Shown in pieces: positions 59,401 to 63,256 of a DNA stretch of 64,000 bases. The notes under the pieces are model-generated. The model was not told where the DNA came from and made no database searches. It saw only the letters and a program-made list of their open reading frames with translations. Origin of the DNA: Mytilisepta virgata (lineage: Eukaryota; Mollusca; Bivalvia; Mytilida; Mytilidae). The stretch is taken from assembly GCA_028015205.1 (NCBI GenBank), contig CM051516.1, positions 32,316,230-32,380,229 on the forward strand, in the 5' to 3' direction. The stretch's first letter is position 1, and every line of letters starts with the position of its first letter. The position numbers and the translations under genes were made by a program.

Positions 59401-62400
59401 TACATTTCATTTTATCAGTACTTGATGTGTCATTTGCACTTTTAGTATAAACTCAGTAAAGTATTAAACTTTACACATTTTCTTGTTTGAATATCTTTCG
59501 GAGTCAGAAAAACAAAATACCCAAAAATGTGAAAAATGCACAAACTGTATTGTTATACTTTAAGTAGCGTAACTTTAGTAAGATAATTGGCATCACCAAT
59601 CAAATATTAATTTTAATTTTCTTACCAGATGAAATTGTTGTAAAGAGACTCAAAGACTACAAAAAAGTCAAAGGTCAATATATTGGCCATGGCCTTGACA
59701 ATATTCAAGGTCAGTGGTCCCTGGTGGCATGAACCCATGCCTTTATAAACGAAAAACTATTAAACTGTATGTCCTAAGGGCAATAAATCCAATTACATGA
59801 CCTCATACGACTTTGACCTAACTGTAAGAAATAAGCGTCTCAATCTCCTCAAAATCAAATCTCTTTGGACCAAATGTTATGAATCATTAGTGTAAGTATT
59901 TTAACATTTTCCACCCTAAAGTTTTTATGTATCTCTTATACGATTTGTGATCTTAAATGATAACAATGTTTACGGTGTTTGGGGAGGTAACGTTGTAATG
60001 CAAAAATTGTCTGACACTCAGTGTTCACGCCAAATAGTACATTTGTATATCAGACTGGTATCATATATAATATGAAGTTTCATGATTATTTGTCATAAAC
60101 TGTTTCCACACGAAGAGCCTCTTGAAGATGGAAAGACGTACTTTTTATGGATCCTTCAATCATTGATTCTTTAGCCCCTCCAATCCCTTCCATCTCTAAA
60201 ATGGCAAATTTTTGAAAACAAACATCTGCAGTTATCTTTTTTTCATAAGAATCGTTTACTTTTTAATCACCAAATTCCAATAAAATAATAATGTTTTAAG
60301 CATTTTGGCATGACGTGAAAGAACGAAATAAAAAACTTTTGCTGTGTAAGACACAAATGATGCCTCCTCCCTCCCCCTTTTATCAATGTATCATCAATTT
60401 TATAAACGCATGTTATTTTTATATAATTTCCATACCTTCATAGCAAGTCTCTCCTCGATATCCTATTTTACATCCACCAGAGGGGCATATTCCTGTAGTC
60501 TTATTACACGGACCACTGGAACAGTGGCAAGTCTTTAAACAATCATCAAACTGGTAATCATCACATCCTATGTAATAACAATACATTTAATTATAGTTGT
60601 CACGTTTGGAAAATGCATCCTGGAACAAAACTAGAGGCTTCCAGGAGCGAGTATCGCTCAACTTGATTCAATTTGCTAATCATCAGCCATAAAAGCACCT
60701 AAGAAGCAAAAGTCTGCATTATCACATGAGTATTAGACATAATTCTGAAAGAGGACAATCCAAGAACCATGACTGCAAATCTGAGGAAACAGGAACATAC
60801 AAGAGCCCCAACTGACTACTTAGTTGCAATGAGATTTTAGAATTTTGATTTTCAAAAATTGGGGCCCACAGGGGTCAAATTTCGAAAATTGCGAATTAAA
60901 GCTTGGGACCTAAACTTATCGTTAATTTTTAACTTCATGCATTATGCAGATGCGCAATGAGGTTTTAGAATTTTGATTTTCAAAAAGTGGGGCCCACAGA
61001 GGTCGAATTTTTTTTAAAATGTAAATTTAAGCTTGTGACCTAAACTCGTCTTTCATTTTTCATTTTATGCATTTAATTTCTACACAGTAATGTCACACAC
61101 TGTATGTAGATACACAATAATGTTTTATAATTTTGGTTTCTCTATTTGGGGTACACAGGGGACAAATTTCGAAAATTGGGAATTTAAGCTTGTGACATAA
61201 ACTCTGGTTTAATTTTTCGTTTTATGCATGTTATTTCTATACAGTATTTGTCAAACTAAACAGGCTAAACAATTTAAAAAATCACTTGAAATTGTCATTT
61301 CTCCAAAACCTATTCTTAGAATTTTCTATTAAAAGAGCATGTTATTTCTACCATGTTTACTTTATTTAACTACAGGCTCAAGTGCTGAGCATGTATGGCT
61401 CACCTTGCATTATTTTCCACGTGTCGTATTTGTTAATTTAGCTATCCAGTTTCATAGATTTTATTTAATTTGACCAATCAAAAAGAAGGAATTGTGGTCA
61501 TGGCAATAAGTCATCCTACCAAGCAGAAAAATTTGCAAAATTTGTCAAGGTCCTTCCATAAATGGTCTTAATATGTACATACATTACCATTAATTAATCT
61601 CATTAAAATTAAATTGCTGTTCTTCATAATGAAAACTATCTACAATTTTTTTAAATAAAATTATTAGAATGCTAATAATATTTAAAATTTAAAAATTTTA
61701 TTGCAAAGAATTTGTTTCAAATGTGGTGCTTTGGTCTTAATTTTGATTTCCATTGTCATATAAAGAGGGGCGACTTGTCCTAATAAGAGAGGGGGTGGCT
61801 TGTCTTATAGAGGATGCGACTTGTACTACTACTTTAGGGTTCGAATTGTCTTGGATGGCTTGTCCAGCATTCACAAATGTTACCCAGAATGCAATTAATG
61901 AATATATATATTTTTACCACATCTATATTTAAAATATTGCACATATATTTTTTTATATTTTTTTATTTTTTTAATATATTTAGACAAATATTACATAAGT
62001 TTTCAACATAAAGTTTTGTTTTTTGAATACATGTATACAATGTTTATAGAAAAAATGTTGCATACAATTTGTAAGTTTTGAACAGTAATTATTTTTTTTA
62101 ATCAATATATTTGTCTTAATATTGAAAATTTTAACTTGCCAGCCGAGTGGTCTATGTAGCTCGTCATGACTACAAATGATCACTAGTCTGTCAACAGTGA
62201 AGTTGTGAGTTCGAATCTCACATGTGACGGGATGTGTTTGACTTTAATCTAAATTGTCAAAAAATGCCAATTTTCCTACCAAAGGTGGGTGGTTCTCTTC
62301 TGGTACTATGGCTTCTTCCACCAATAAAAATTGGCCGCCGCGAAATAGCCAAATATTCTGAAAACGGCGTAAAATCATCACTAAACAAACAAACAAACGT

Positions 62401-63256
62401 GCCATAAAAGGAATGGCTAAAATTTGTATTTAAAAATATCGTATTATTGTAATTGAAATGTAAATTTGTAATTCAAAAGCAATTACACACCAGCTCAATT
62501 ACAAATTGCATTTAATGACCCAGGTCTGTTGAAAATCTGCTGTTAATTTCCTAACGATGGTTGACAGATACCTTTCTCAAAGTCTTAAAGTTACAAGGAA
62601 ATGTACAAAAAATGTTTTTAGCACTTAATGTTGATACCACTGGAACAACGTCTCAAGAAATTCTCCAGCAGTAATTATTCAGTCTTCAAAGAAATATTGC
62701 AATGTTTGAAATTCAATTGTTCGGACCAACTGCTATTCGAACGATAATTTTTATGATACATGGTTGCTAAGTACTTCTTCCATAATTAGATATTTTAGAG
62801 CTATTCATAAAATATACCAATGATTAGGTTACGACCTGTAAAAACCTTGCTCATTCTTAGAATGATACTGTGTGGAATGAAAGTTTTTTTCAAAATTTAT
62901 TTATTTAATAGTAGTTCTTAAAATGGACCCTTTAATTACTATTATAATGATAATCATACCAAATTTTTAATCAGCTGTATGCCAAACTGTATCAAGCTAC
63001 ATTGTAAATATCTGTTTTTATCTTGTTTTATTTTTCTGTTAAGTTCTAATTTTGTGTTACAAAACAATATCCGTACTTTATGTCTTGTATGTTGTTAACT
63101 TACTGCTTTCACATTTTGGTCCATTGTTTTCGAATTTCCATCCAGGATTACATCTGTCAGTGATACTGCATATGCCATCAAAAGGTTCACACTGCTCATT
63201 TTTGCAACCAGTACAATATTCCAAACAGTCTTTCCCAAAATGTCCTGGTGTACATT
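2292..63256 (-). CDS. Partial gene: 12-exon EGF-like repeat protein (overview)
   Basis: Twelve cysteine-rich exons on the minus strand join in frame: 63256-63104, 60567-60436, 56710-56558, 55018-54887, 46649-46497, 44007-43873, 41981-41847, 33150-32998, 29599-29468, 16609-16457, 15606-15475 and 2444-2292. Every exon has an AG acceptor and a GT donor and is phase 1-1. The sum is 1716 bases, 572 codons, with no stop. Each exon is one EGF-like module with eight cysteines; types A and B alternate. Such tandem modules normally form extracellular adhesion, scavenging or ligand-binding stalks (MEGF10, PEAR1, SREC, and mollusc receptor phosphatases with EGF repeats). No signal peptide, membrane segment, catalytic domain, promoter or poly(A) site was found, so the gene is open at both ends and its class is undecided. 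Residue similarity and splice sites are seen directly; function is inferred. Confidence 0.82.
2698..3625 (+). repeat. Segmental duplication, copy 1
   Basis: This segment is repeated at 6226-7492 with very few differences; the offset is 3528 bases. The copies share the line from ATAATTATAGTCC through the block ending GTCCTAATGAAAA. Copy 1 lacks a 336-base block present in copy 2. No coding sequence is supported. Confidence 0.85.
3627..4772 (+). repeat. 158-bp tandem array, left part
   Basis: After the motif GAGCGCATGATACGCCCG (about 3645) the sequence becomes six or so copies of a ~158-base unit marked by TAAGAAGTGTGTAAAG (3907, 4061, 4219, 4377, 4534, 4692). Each unit ends in a C run and T run (CCCCCTCTTTTTT). 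The same GCGCATGATACGCCCG motif opens a different ~160-bp array near 63485, so it is likely the conserved end of an element family. The array resumes at 6088. Confidence 0.78.
4773..6087 (+). mobile_element. F2 element with GTCCCCCGCCGC inverted ends, nested in the 158-bp array
   Basis: GTCCCCCGCCGC near 4773 is mirrored exactly by GCGGCGGGGGAC near 6056-6067. Just inside the left end is a second hairpin (CCCCGC...GCGGGG) and a GTCC microsatellite (4836-4862). The core is five copies of a ~161-base unit marked by GTAAGCGCTCTAGCAAA. The interrupted array repeat resumes in a T run right after TCTGTTCGA, so the insertion went into a run of T, as Helentrons do. Confidence 0.75.
6088..6225 (+). 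repeat. 158-bp tandem array, right part
   Basis: This single unit (TACAAAAAACTGAAAAACTC to GAGATACGGCG) continues the array broken by the F2 element and abuts copy 2 of the segmental duplication. Confidence 0.75.
6226..7492 (+). repeat. Segmental duplication, copy 2, with a 336-bp extra block
   Basis: Bases 6226-7068 match 2698-3540, and 7405-7492 match 3541-3625. Between them 7069-7404 is present only here, with exact joins on both sides (GATATTTTTT, then ATGAATGCATTTTC). It is either an insertion here or a deletion in copy 1; no target duplication or inverted end is clear. Confidence 0.82.
7960..8290. repeat. Dispersed repeat flanking the RT remnant, left copy
   Basis: About 140 bases from 7970 (CACTACACCTCCCCAACTT) recur in the same direction at 9265-9405. 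The block at 8242-8285 recurs inverted at 9498-9543. The RT remnant lies between the copies. Confidence 0.65.
8350..9000 (+). pseudogene. Reverse transcriptase remnant (retroelement)
   Basis: Read across several frameshifts, the strand encodes a decayed RT palm. [15 protein letters not shown] segment (the family normally has a GIPMGTNCAPLLADLFLYS-like block) is followed by [10 protein letters not shown] at 8562-8591, which keeps the catalytic Y-x-D-D box. Next come [38 protein letters not shown] and an HHELIGR end. Stops and frame changes show it is dead. The same family is seen at 25.6 and 35.1 kb. I suspect a Penelope-like or related non-LTR element but cannot settle the clade. Confidence 0.75.
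8966..9853 (+). repeat. Direct duplication of the RT element 3' region
   Basis: About 280 bases from 8966 ([11 protein letters not shown] coding, then CCTAGCTCACTATTCCGGGG and a T-rich tail) are repeated from 9552 as [11 protein letters not shown] with the same tail. The open frames here are shadows of this 3' region, not genes. Confidence 0.6.
10076..10198 (+). other. Unrecognised 40-codon reading frame with basic N terminus
   Basis: The frame starts [17 protein letters not shown] and continues [16 protein letters not shown] before a stop. The KRKR and KKLK clusters look like a nuclear localisation signal. Starts of this kind occur in some domesticated or transposon-encoded proteins, but no downstream domain is visible. 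It could be an exon or a fossil; I do not assign a function. Confidence 0.25.
10674..11023 (+). mobile_element. F1 element, short decayed copy 2
   Basis: A changed left end (GACTCCCAAGAGCCTGAAT, TGATCACCTG) is followed by a single core unit, GGCCCAGTAGTTTCAGAGG, a short GACGACGAACGG tract and CAAGTGATGGCATAGGATCAC. The right hairpin is lost. It is followed at once by copy 3. Confidence 0.55.
11034..12656 (+). mobile_element. F1 element, copy 3
   Basis: The left end reads AGAGGCTCTCAAGAGCCT then CGCTCACCTGG; the right end reads GGCCTTTTAGGCC then AGGTGAGCTAAAA. A core block (AAAAAAGGGCAATAACTC, CAGTTGACAGATTTTCACG) occurs at 11923 and again at 12250, an interval of about 327 bases or two ~163-base units. 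A degraded internal end (CCAAGTGATGGCAATTAAAA at about 11491) suggests one element inside another. Confidence 0.7.
12657..14095. other. Intron sequence without a recognised feature
   Basis: This is AT-rich and without cysteine-rich exons or clear repeats. The 61-codon frame at 13759-13944 has no motif I recognise. Confidence 0.55.
14100..14940 (+). mobile_element. Tandem-core element with ~160-bp units and 3' hairpin
   Basis: Three diverged units marked by ATAAGTTTCATA and variants (about 14249, 14413, 14567) are followed by ACGGACGGACATACGG near 14638. The right end is TGCCCC...GGGGCA (14909-14934) followed by TAAAA. The layout is the same as F1 with different sequence. Confidence 0.55.
15475..15606 (-). 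CDS. EGF-like exon 11 (type B)
   Basis: The module reads [32 protein letters not shown] and EKGYQGDSC. The donor is GAAG/GTTTGT, the weakest donor in the set, and the acceptor ATAG/GA. The next exon in view is 13 kb away, so other small exons in that intron cannot be fully excluded; I found no further cysteine-rich candidate. Confidence 0.85.
15765..15830. repeat. Short degenerate GAACG/ACGAACG repeat
   Basis: GAACGAACGATCAACGAACG and variants recur within about 65 bases, upstream of exon 11. It may be the inside of a small element whose ends I cannot fix. Confidence 0.45.
16457..16609 (-). CDS. EGF-like exon 10 (type A)
   Basis: The module reads [35 protein letters not shown] and [13 protein letters not shown]. 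The donor is AGAC/GTAAGT and the acceptor TTTCAG/A. It is followed after only 850 bases by exon 11, the shortest intron in the array. An F1 element begins about 60 bases upstream of the exon, at 16672. Confidence 0.86.
16672..18305 (+). mobile_element. F1 element, copy 4 (5' end and core)
   Basis: The left end reads AGACTCCAAGGAGCCTG and CGCTCACCTGG. The core has about seven copies of a ~165-base unit marked by CCCATAGGGTCCAATGTTAA (near 16960, 17136, 17299, 17461, 17619, 17797, 17968). No right hairpin is present; the sequence drifts into another diverged array. Confidence 0.65.
18310..18930 (+). repeat. Diverged tandem array next to F1 copy 4
   Basis: Four loose copies marked by CCAGAATTGTGT...AACCAGAATG occur near 18319, 18489, 18629 and 18878. 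Spacing is irregular, 140 to 250 bases. It may be decayed core of the neighbouring element. Confidence 0.4.
19146..20160. mobile_element. Foldback element FB1, left arm
   Basis: The end TGGTTGAGAATGTAACG, then CCAAACCACACTCACACGATTC, matches the inverted right end of FB2 at 28500-28600. Further in, ATTAGACAAAGGATTAAGAGG (near 19761) is mirrored by CCTCTTAATCCCTTGTCTAAT near 26135. The matching right arm is 5.7 kb away. Confidence 0.55.
20185..20232. repeat. CGGAAA-type short repeat
   Basis: ACGGAACGGAAACGGGAAAC and ACGGAAAACGGAAATGG form a short purine-rich repeat. Confidence 0.5.
21040..23114 (+). mobile_element. F1 element, copy 5 (160/320-bp core)
   Basis: The left end reads AGAGGCTCACCAGAGCCT then CGCTCACCTGG. 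The right end reads GGCCTTTGGCC then AGGTGAGCTAAAA, after a GACGGACGGACG microsatellite (23042-23066). The core marker AAAAAAGGGCAATAACTCC occurs near 21451, 21611, 21930, 22250, 22410 and 22735, a mix of 160- and 320-base steps that indicates a two-unit higher-order repeat. It is the most complete copy in the window. Confidence 0.75.
23115..25190. other. Intron sequence with a 22-base poly(C) tract
   Basis: An uninterrupted run of 22 C occupies 23751-23772. Otherwise I recognise no gene or named repeat in this stretch. Confidence 0.6.
25195..25592 (-). repeat. 3' region of RT element, split by a SINE
   Basis: Bases 25195-25288 and 25548-25592 together match 34913-35030 (AACAACGAAG, ACAAGACCAAAACAATAC). 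This is the region downstream of the RT frame on the minus strand. It is joined directly to the RT fragment at 25593, with the sequence between lost by an internal deletion. Confidence 0.6.
25289..25547 (+). mobile_element. tRNA-derived SINE, copy 1, with 12-bp target duplication
   Basis: The 259-base element has a pol III A box (TGGCTGAGTGG, 25299-25309) and B box (GAGTTCGAATC, 25365-25375), then a body with TTCTCCGGGTACTCCGGCTT and an AAACAAAC-type tail. AAGACAAGACCA flanks it at 25277-25288 and 25548-25559. The wide A-B spacing suggests a Leu/Ser-like class II tRNA source. The CTCCGGGTACTCCGG body recalls the conserved central domains of metazoan SINEs; I do not name the family. Confidence 0.82.
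25593..25858 (-). pseudogene. Reverse transcriptase remnant, internal deletion
   Basis: The minus strand reads [18 protein letters not shown] with an intact YIDD box (25821-25832), then [30 protein letters not shown], then a block of the kind seen at 8.7 kb ([18 protein letters not shown]). After NIPEC it jumps into 3' non-coding sequence, so the thumb region is missing. Confidence 0.75.
25860..26636. mobile_element. Foldback element FB1, right arm
   Basis: It carries the inverted form of left-arm motifs: CCTCTTAATCCCTTGTCTAAT near 26135 and the ACACGATTC/GTTACAC-rich end up to GATTTACATGTTCAACC near 26634. Between the arms lie the F1 copy 5, the SINE and the RT fragment, which suggests later insertions into FB1. 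Confidence 0.5.
26644..28600. mobile_element. Foldback element FB2 with long inverted arms
   Basis: The left end GGTTGAGCGTGTAAATCACC (itself duplicated at 26644 and 26682) is mirrored by GGATTACACGTTCAACC at about 28580-28596. TCTAATTAGACAAGGGATTAAG near 27548 is mirrored by CTTAATCCCTTGTTTAATTAGA near 28014. The ends are rich in CGTGTGA/GTTACACG. Arms seem to exceed 600 bases. No transposase is seen. Confidence 0.6.
26819..26887. repeat. Perfect 22-bp stem hairpin
   Basis: AGTCATTGTCGGAAAATATA(AA) at 26819-26840 pairs exactly with 26866-26887, leaving a 25-base loop. It lies in the left part of FB2. It could be a small MITE remnant or a transcribed hairpin. Confidence 0.75.
28630..28990 (-). 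pseudogene. Fragment of RT element 3' region
   Basis: GGCATCAGGTGCTCCACAAG near 28653 matches the region downstream of the RT frame near 35070. The stretch TTTGGATTTCGATTTTAAG to TGTTTTGCAG (28882-28943) resembles the tails near 9150 and 9760, so pieces of more than one orientation may be present. Confidence 0.35.
29468..29599 (-). CDS. EGF-like exon 9 (type B)
   Basis: The module reads [32 protein letters not shown] and KKGYQGDFC. It matches exon 11 at 37 of 43 residues. The donor is GACG/GTATGT and the acceptor GTAG/GA. Intron sequence upstream (about 29930-30080) shares blocks with that upstream of exon 11 (about 16040-16220), again pointing to copying of whole A-B units. Confidence 0.86.
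29600..30560. other. Intron 9 side sequence, partly shared with intron before exon 11
   Basis: Blocks near 29930-30080 (AACCACAAT...GGCACCTTGCA) resemble 16040-16220. Nothing else is recognised up to a bare F1-like left end at 30562 (CTAGAGGCTCATCTGGATT). Confidence 0.45.
30830..32290 (-). pseudogene. PIF1-like helicase remnant (probably Helitron/Helentron type)
   Basis: Across frameshifts the minus strand encodes [19 protein letters not shown], then GAGVGSS at the Walker A site (32035-32056), and after a frame change [30 protein letters not shown] and [19 protein letters not shown] at Walker B. Then come [19 protein letters not shown] and a distal [12 protein letters not shown]. The order fits PIF1-family superfamily 1 helicases, abundant in animal genomes as the helicase part of Helitrons. 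Lys of Walker A and Asp of DEISM are lost, so it is dead. A 24-base block near 31160 is duplicated in tandem. Confidence 0.75.
32350..32868 (+). mobile_element. F1 element, 5'-truncated copy
   Basis: Two or three core units with CCATAGGGTCCTATGTTAAA and GGCGGCCATCTTGGA are followed by GACGACGATGGACGACGGAC and CAAGTGATGAC. The end is a decayed CACATGGCCCTTTGGGTGA. The left end is missing; the helicase remnant begins about 60 bases away on the other strand. Confidence 0.6.
32998..33150 (-). CDS. EGF-like exon 8 (type A)
   Basis: The module reads [35 protein letters not shown] and [13 protein letters not shown]. The donor is AGAC/GTAAGT and the acceptor TTTCAG/A. Within the usual PGW motif it has LGW, an unusual change in this set. 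Its partner is exon 9. The 8.7-kb intron before it holds RT remnants, a SINE fragment and a TTAA-type transposon. Confidence 0.86.
33362..33857 (+). mobile_element. F1-like element, decayed copy
   Basis: It starts with AAAGAGGCTCGGCTAGTGCA and ends GACAATAGCTCTTTGCATC then TGATGAGCTAAAG. Both hairpins are eroded; only the overall plan and the AAAGGAAAGTTTACG motif remain. Confidence 0.4.
34820..34910 (+). repeat. Fragment of the 35.5-kb array family
   Basis: ATGACTAAGTCCAACTTATT and ATGCACACCTCCATTATG match units at 35520-35610. Confidence 0.5.
34913..35435 (-). pseudogene. Reverse transcriptase C-terminal remnant with 3' region
   Basis: The minus strand from 35431 encodes [33 protein letters not shown] and [13 protein letters not shown]. 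Then, in another frame, [20 protein letters not shown] ends at a stop near 35150. Downstream is the 3' region that is also present around the SINE at 25.3 kb. Here AAGACAAGACCA occurs once (34988-34999), uninterrupted. Confidence 0.72.
35440..35935 (+). mobile_element. Tandem-core element with ~180-bp units
   Basis: Units marked by AGCCAGATAAACCATGTTC and variants occur near 35476, 35660 and 35838. The right end has GACGGACGAACGGACGAAC and a GGGGGCATAAAA finish near 35921, like that of the element ending at 14940. Confidence 0.5.
36040..37800. other. Intron sequence with small hairpin and poly(C) tract
   Basis: ATAACTACCA and TGGTAGTTAT form a 10-bp hairpin at 36077-36100. A 15-base C run lies at 37254-37268 and an A run near 37382-37400. 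No coding feature is supported. Confidence 0.55.
37800..37945 (-). mobile_element. SINE fragment (minus strand)
   Basis: Read on the minus strand, GAGTTTGTGAGTTTGAACG (decayed B box) is followed by TGTGTTTGACTCAAATCTAC, TTGACAAGGATTGCCAATTT and a decayed CTTCATC body. This parallels the order in the SINE at 25289. It is the only SINE copy on this strand. Confidence 0.6.
38326..39778. mobile_element. TTAA-flanked TIR transposon, non-autonomous
   Basis: GGGCATACGATACAGTT (38326-38342) is mirrored at 39762-39778 with one mismatch, and TTAA flanks both ends (38322-38325, 39779-39782). TTAA duplication is the hallmark of piggyBac-type transposition. The 1453-base inside shows no transposase frame, so it is probably a MITE-like derivative. 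Confidence 0.68.
40800..41780 (+). repeat. Tandem array with GGTTGCTAGGGAA motif
   Basis: Diverged units marked by TTGGTTGCTAGGGAAT and variants sit near 40926, 41098, 41262, 41433 and 41629, about 165-195 bases apart. The array ends about 60 bases from exon 7. Confidence 0.55.
41847..41981 (-). CDS. EGF-like exon 7 (type B, 135-bp form, unpaired)
   Basis: The module reads [33 protein letters not shown] and KKGYKGNLC. It follows another B exon directly, breaking the A-B alternation. It differs from exon 6 at 12 of 44 residues, so the two are not a very recent pair. It carries the only N-glycosylation sequon I see in the modules (NAT, within the fourth loop). The donor is CAAG/GTAAGG; the acceptor follows a T-rich tract. 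Confidence 0.85.
43030..43310 (+). repeat. Two-copy tandem repeat (~180 bp)
   Basis: AGATTATTCT...AGAATATTTTTTAAAA through AATAATAAACAAGTTCTTAG occurs at about 43040 and 43220. Confidence 0.6.
43520..43810 (+). repeat. Two-copy tandem repeat (162 bp)
   Basis: TGAAAGTGGAGGG...CCTCGAAATGGTC and ATAGAAAATATCATTG to CACAAGTAGTTCCT repeat with an offset near 162 bases, just downstream of exon 6. Confidence 0.6.
43873..44007 (-). CDS. EGF-like exon 6 (type B, 135-bp form)
   Basis: The module reads [33 protein letters not shown] and KKGYHGNLC. One extra residue (Asn) before the second cysteine makes the first loop x8 and the exon 135 bases. The acceptor is preceded by a long T run and ATAG; the donor is AAAG/GTACGG, a weaker match to the usual GTAAGT. 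The extra residue is shared only with exon 7. Confidence 0.85.
44319..45468 (+). mobile_element. F3 element: hairpin start plus ~155-bp array
   Basis: The start CCCCCGCACTTCGAAGAAGT then TCGGGGACA forms a hairpin, followed by CCTGCCCGTTTGTCCTGTCC. Units marked by TTGTGACCTAAACTCC start near 44377, 44537, 44695, 44912, 45067, 45191 and 45344. A second start-like block with GTCCGTCCG lies near 44740. It abuts F1 at 45469. Confidence 0.62.
45469..46456 (+). mobile_element. F1 element, 3'-truncated copy
   Basis: The left end CTAGAGGCTCCCAAGAGCTT is followed by core units with CCATAGGGTCCTATGTTAAA near 45608, 45774 and 45938 (about 165 apart). No right hairpin is found before exon 5. Confidence 0.6.
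46497..46649 (-). CDS. EGF-like exon 5 (type A, divergent)
   Basis: The module reads [35 protein letters not shown] and [13 protein letters not shown]. All eight cysteines are kept, but it is the most divergent type A copy: IMEQ replaces FNEQ/KNEQ, and the exon starts with TA, giving Val at the junction where the others give Glu. The donor is AGAG/GTATGT and the acceptor TTCCAG/T. With exon 6 it forms the central A-B unit. Confidence 0.84.
47088..48365 (+). mobile_element. F1 element with compensated 3' hairpin
   Basis: The left end reads GACTCACAGGAGCCTG then CGCTCACCTG. Core units are about 161 bases (markers near 47515, 47676, 47838, 47960). The right end reads GACCCTTCGGGTC then AGGTGAGCTA. 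Compared with GGCCCTTTGGGCC in copy 1, both sides of the stem changed together. Frames overlapping 48075-48410 are shadows of this end. Confidence 0.72.
49440..51070 (+). mobile_element. F1 element, ~165-bp core
   Basis: The left end AAAGGCTCTAAAGAGCCTTT is a longer, still paired hairpin, followed by CGCTCACCTGG. At least seven core units carry CCATAGGGTCCTATGTTAAA variants (49693 to 50725). The right end is GGTCTTATAGGCC then AGGTGAGCTAA. Confidence 0.72.
51268..52223. mobile_element. TIR element made of 21-bp palindromic repeats
   Basis: A 29-base left end starting ATGGCACGCCGTATTTATAT (51268-51296) is mirrored perfectly at 51704-51732; 26 bases of the same right end recur at 52198-52223. 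Everything between is a ~21-base repeat around the palindrome ATAAGATATCTTAT. Reading frames here spell KISYKVY-type heptads on both strands and are not genes. Confidence 0.8.
52224..53886. other. Intron sequence without a recognised feature
   Basis: AT-rich; no exon, RT fragment or array was recognised. Confidence 0.55.
53887..54773. mobile_element. TIR element filled with TTACG motifs
   Basis: ACACGATTTCTTACGAATCC at 53888 is mirrored, with mismatches, by GGACTCGTAAGAAAAATCC then GCGTGT ending at 54773. TTACGA/TTACGG motifs dominate 53890-54190 and 54480-54560. The opposite strand form (CGTAA) dominates 54300-54475. No protein is seen. Confidence 0.58.
54887..55018 (-). CDS. EGF-like exon 4 (type B)
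   Basis: The module reads [32 protein letters not shown] and KIGYRGETC. It has the same length and phase as exon 2, its closest relative. The donor is GAAG/GTATGC and the acceptor ATAG/GA. It sits about 110 bases from the edge of the TTACG-rich element at 53887-54773. The insertion has therefore landed close to the exon without touching the splice sites. Confidence 0.86.
55190..56460. other. Intron sequence with a faint F1-like left end
   Basis: GCTTCAAGGAACCTGTAGTT then CTCACCTTT near 55197 resembles a decayed F1 start; the rest has no recognised feature. Confidence 0.4.
56558..56710 (-). CDS. EGF-like exon 3 (type A)
   Basis: The module reads [35 protein letters not shown] and [13 protein letters not shown]. 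The acceptor is TTTCAG/A and the donor GCA/GTAAGT. The intron downstream (56380-56557) matches that of exon 1 (about 62930-63103) nearly base for base, including the stretch before the donor. This shows that the duplication copied introns as well as exons. Confidence 0.86.
56990..58266 (+). mobile_element. F1 element, ~154-bp core of another type
   Basis: The left end AGGCTCAGAGGGCTGAGCCT is an 8-bp-arm hairpin, with CGCTCACCTG next. The core (AGCCAATCAGAAACAAGAAC, GGCGGCCAT) repeats seven times at about 140-157 bases. The right end is CACTTTGGCCAAGTGAGCTG, so the terminal repeat has drifted to CAAGTGAGC. Confidence 0.7.
58315..58562 (+). mobile_element. SINE, diverged copy
   Basis: GTGGCCGACTGGTCTAGG, then CTATCACTAGCC, GTGTGTTCGACTCCGACAAG and TTCTCTCCTGG follow the order of the SINE at 25289. 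The A and B boxes are degraded. It starts about 50 bases after an F1 right end. Confidence 0.65.
58563..60430. other. Intron sequence without a recognised feature
   Basis: No exon or clear repeat was recognised between the SINE and exon 2. Confidence 0.5.
60436..60567 (-). CDS. EGF-like exon 2 (type B)
   Basis: The 132-base exon encodes [15 protein letters not shown], then [17 protein letters not shown] and KIGYRGETC. Its eight cysteines are spaced C-x7-C-x3-C-x1-C-x4-C-x6-C-x4-C-x8-C. It starts with GA after ATAG and ends with G before GTATGG, so joining to the preceding A exon forms an Arg codon and joining to the next forms a Glu codon. It differs at six of 43 residues from the exon at 54887-55018. 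Confidence 0.86.
60629..61260 (+). mobile_element. Composite of F1 left end and F3 core
   Basis: CTAGAGGCTTCCAGGAGCGA and CGCTCA start an F1-like piece (AATTCTGAAAGAGGACAAT). From about 60825 the sequence becomes F3 units: TTTCAAAAATTGGGGCCCAC and CTTGTGACCTAAACT. No F1 right end follows. Confidence 0.5.
61368..61560 (+). mobile_element. F1-like left-end fragment
   Basis: CAGGCTCAAGTGCTGAGCATG followed by GGCTCACCTTGC keeps the pattern of hairpin then terminal motif. The core soon becomes unrecognisable. Confidence 0.4.
62134..62398 (+). mobile_element. SINE, copy 3
   Basis: The A box region CCAGCCGAGTGGTCTATG, B box GAGTTCGAATC (about 62207-62217), GGTTCTCTTCTGGTACTATG and an AAACAAACAAAC tail give the full order. 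No target duplication was confirmed. Confidence 0.75.
63104..63256 (-). CDS. EGF-like exon 1 of window (type A)
   Basis: This 153-base exon encodes [17 protein letters not shown] followed by [18 protein letters not shown] and an NGPKCES end. Cysteine spacing is C-x8-C-x3-C-x2-C-x4-C-x6-C-x5-C-x12-C. The acceptor is TTTCAG/A and the donor GCA/GTAAGT. It differs from the type A exon at 56558-56710 at only four of 51 residues. The flanking intron sequence on both sides is shared with that exon too, so the two belong to a recent duplication. It is the most 5' exon in view; exons upstream lie beyond the window. Confidence 0.86.
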
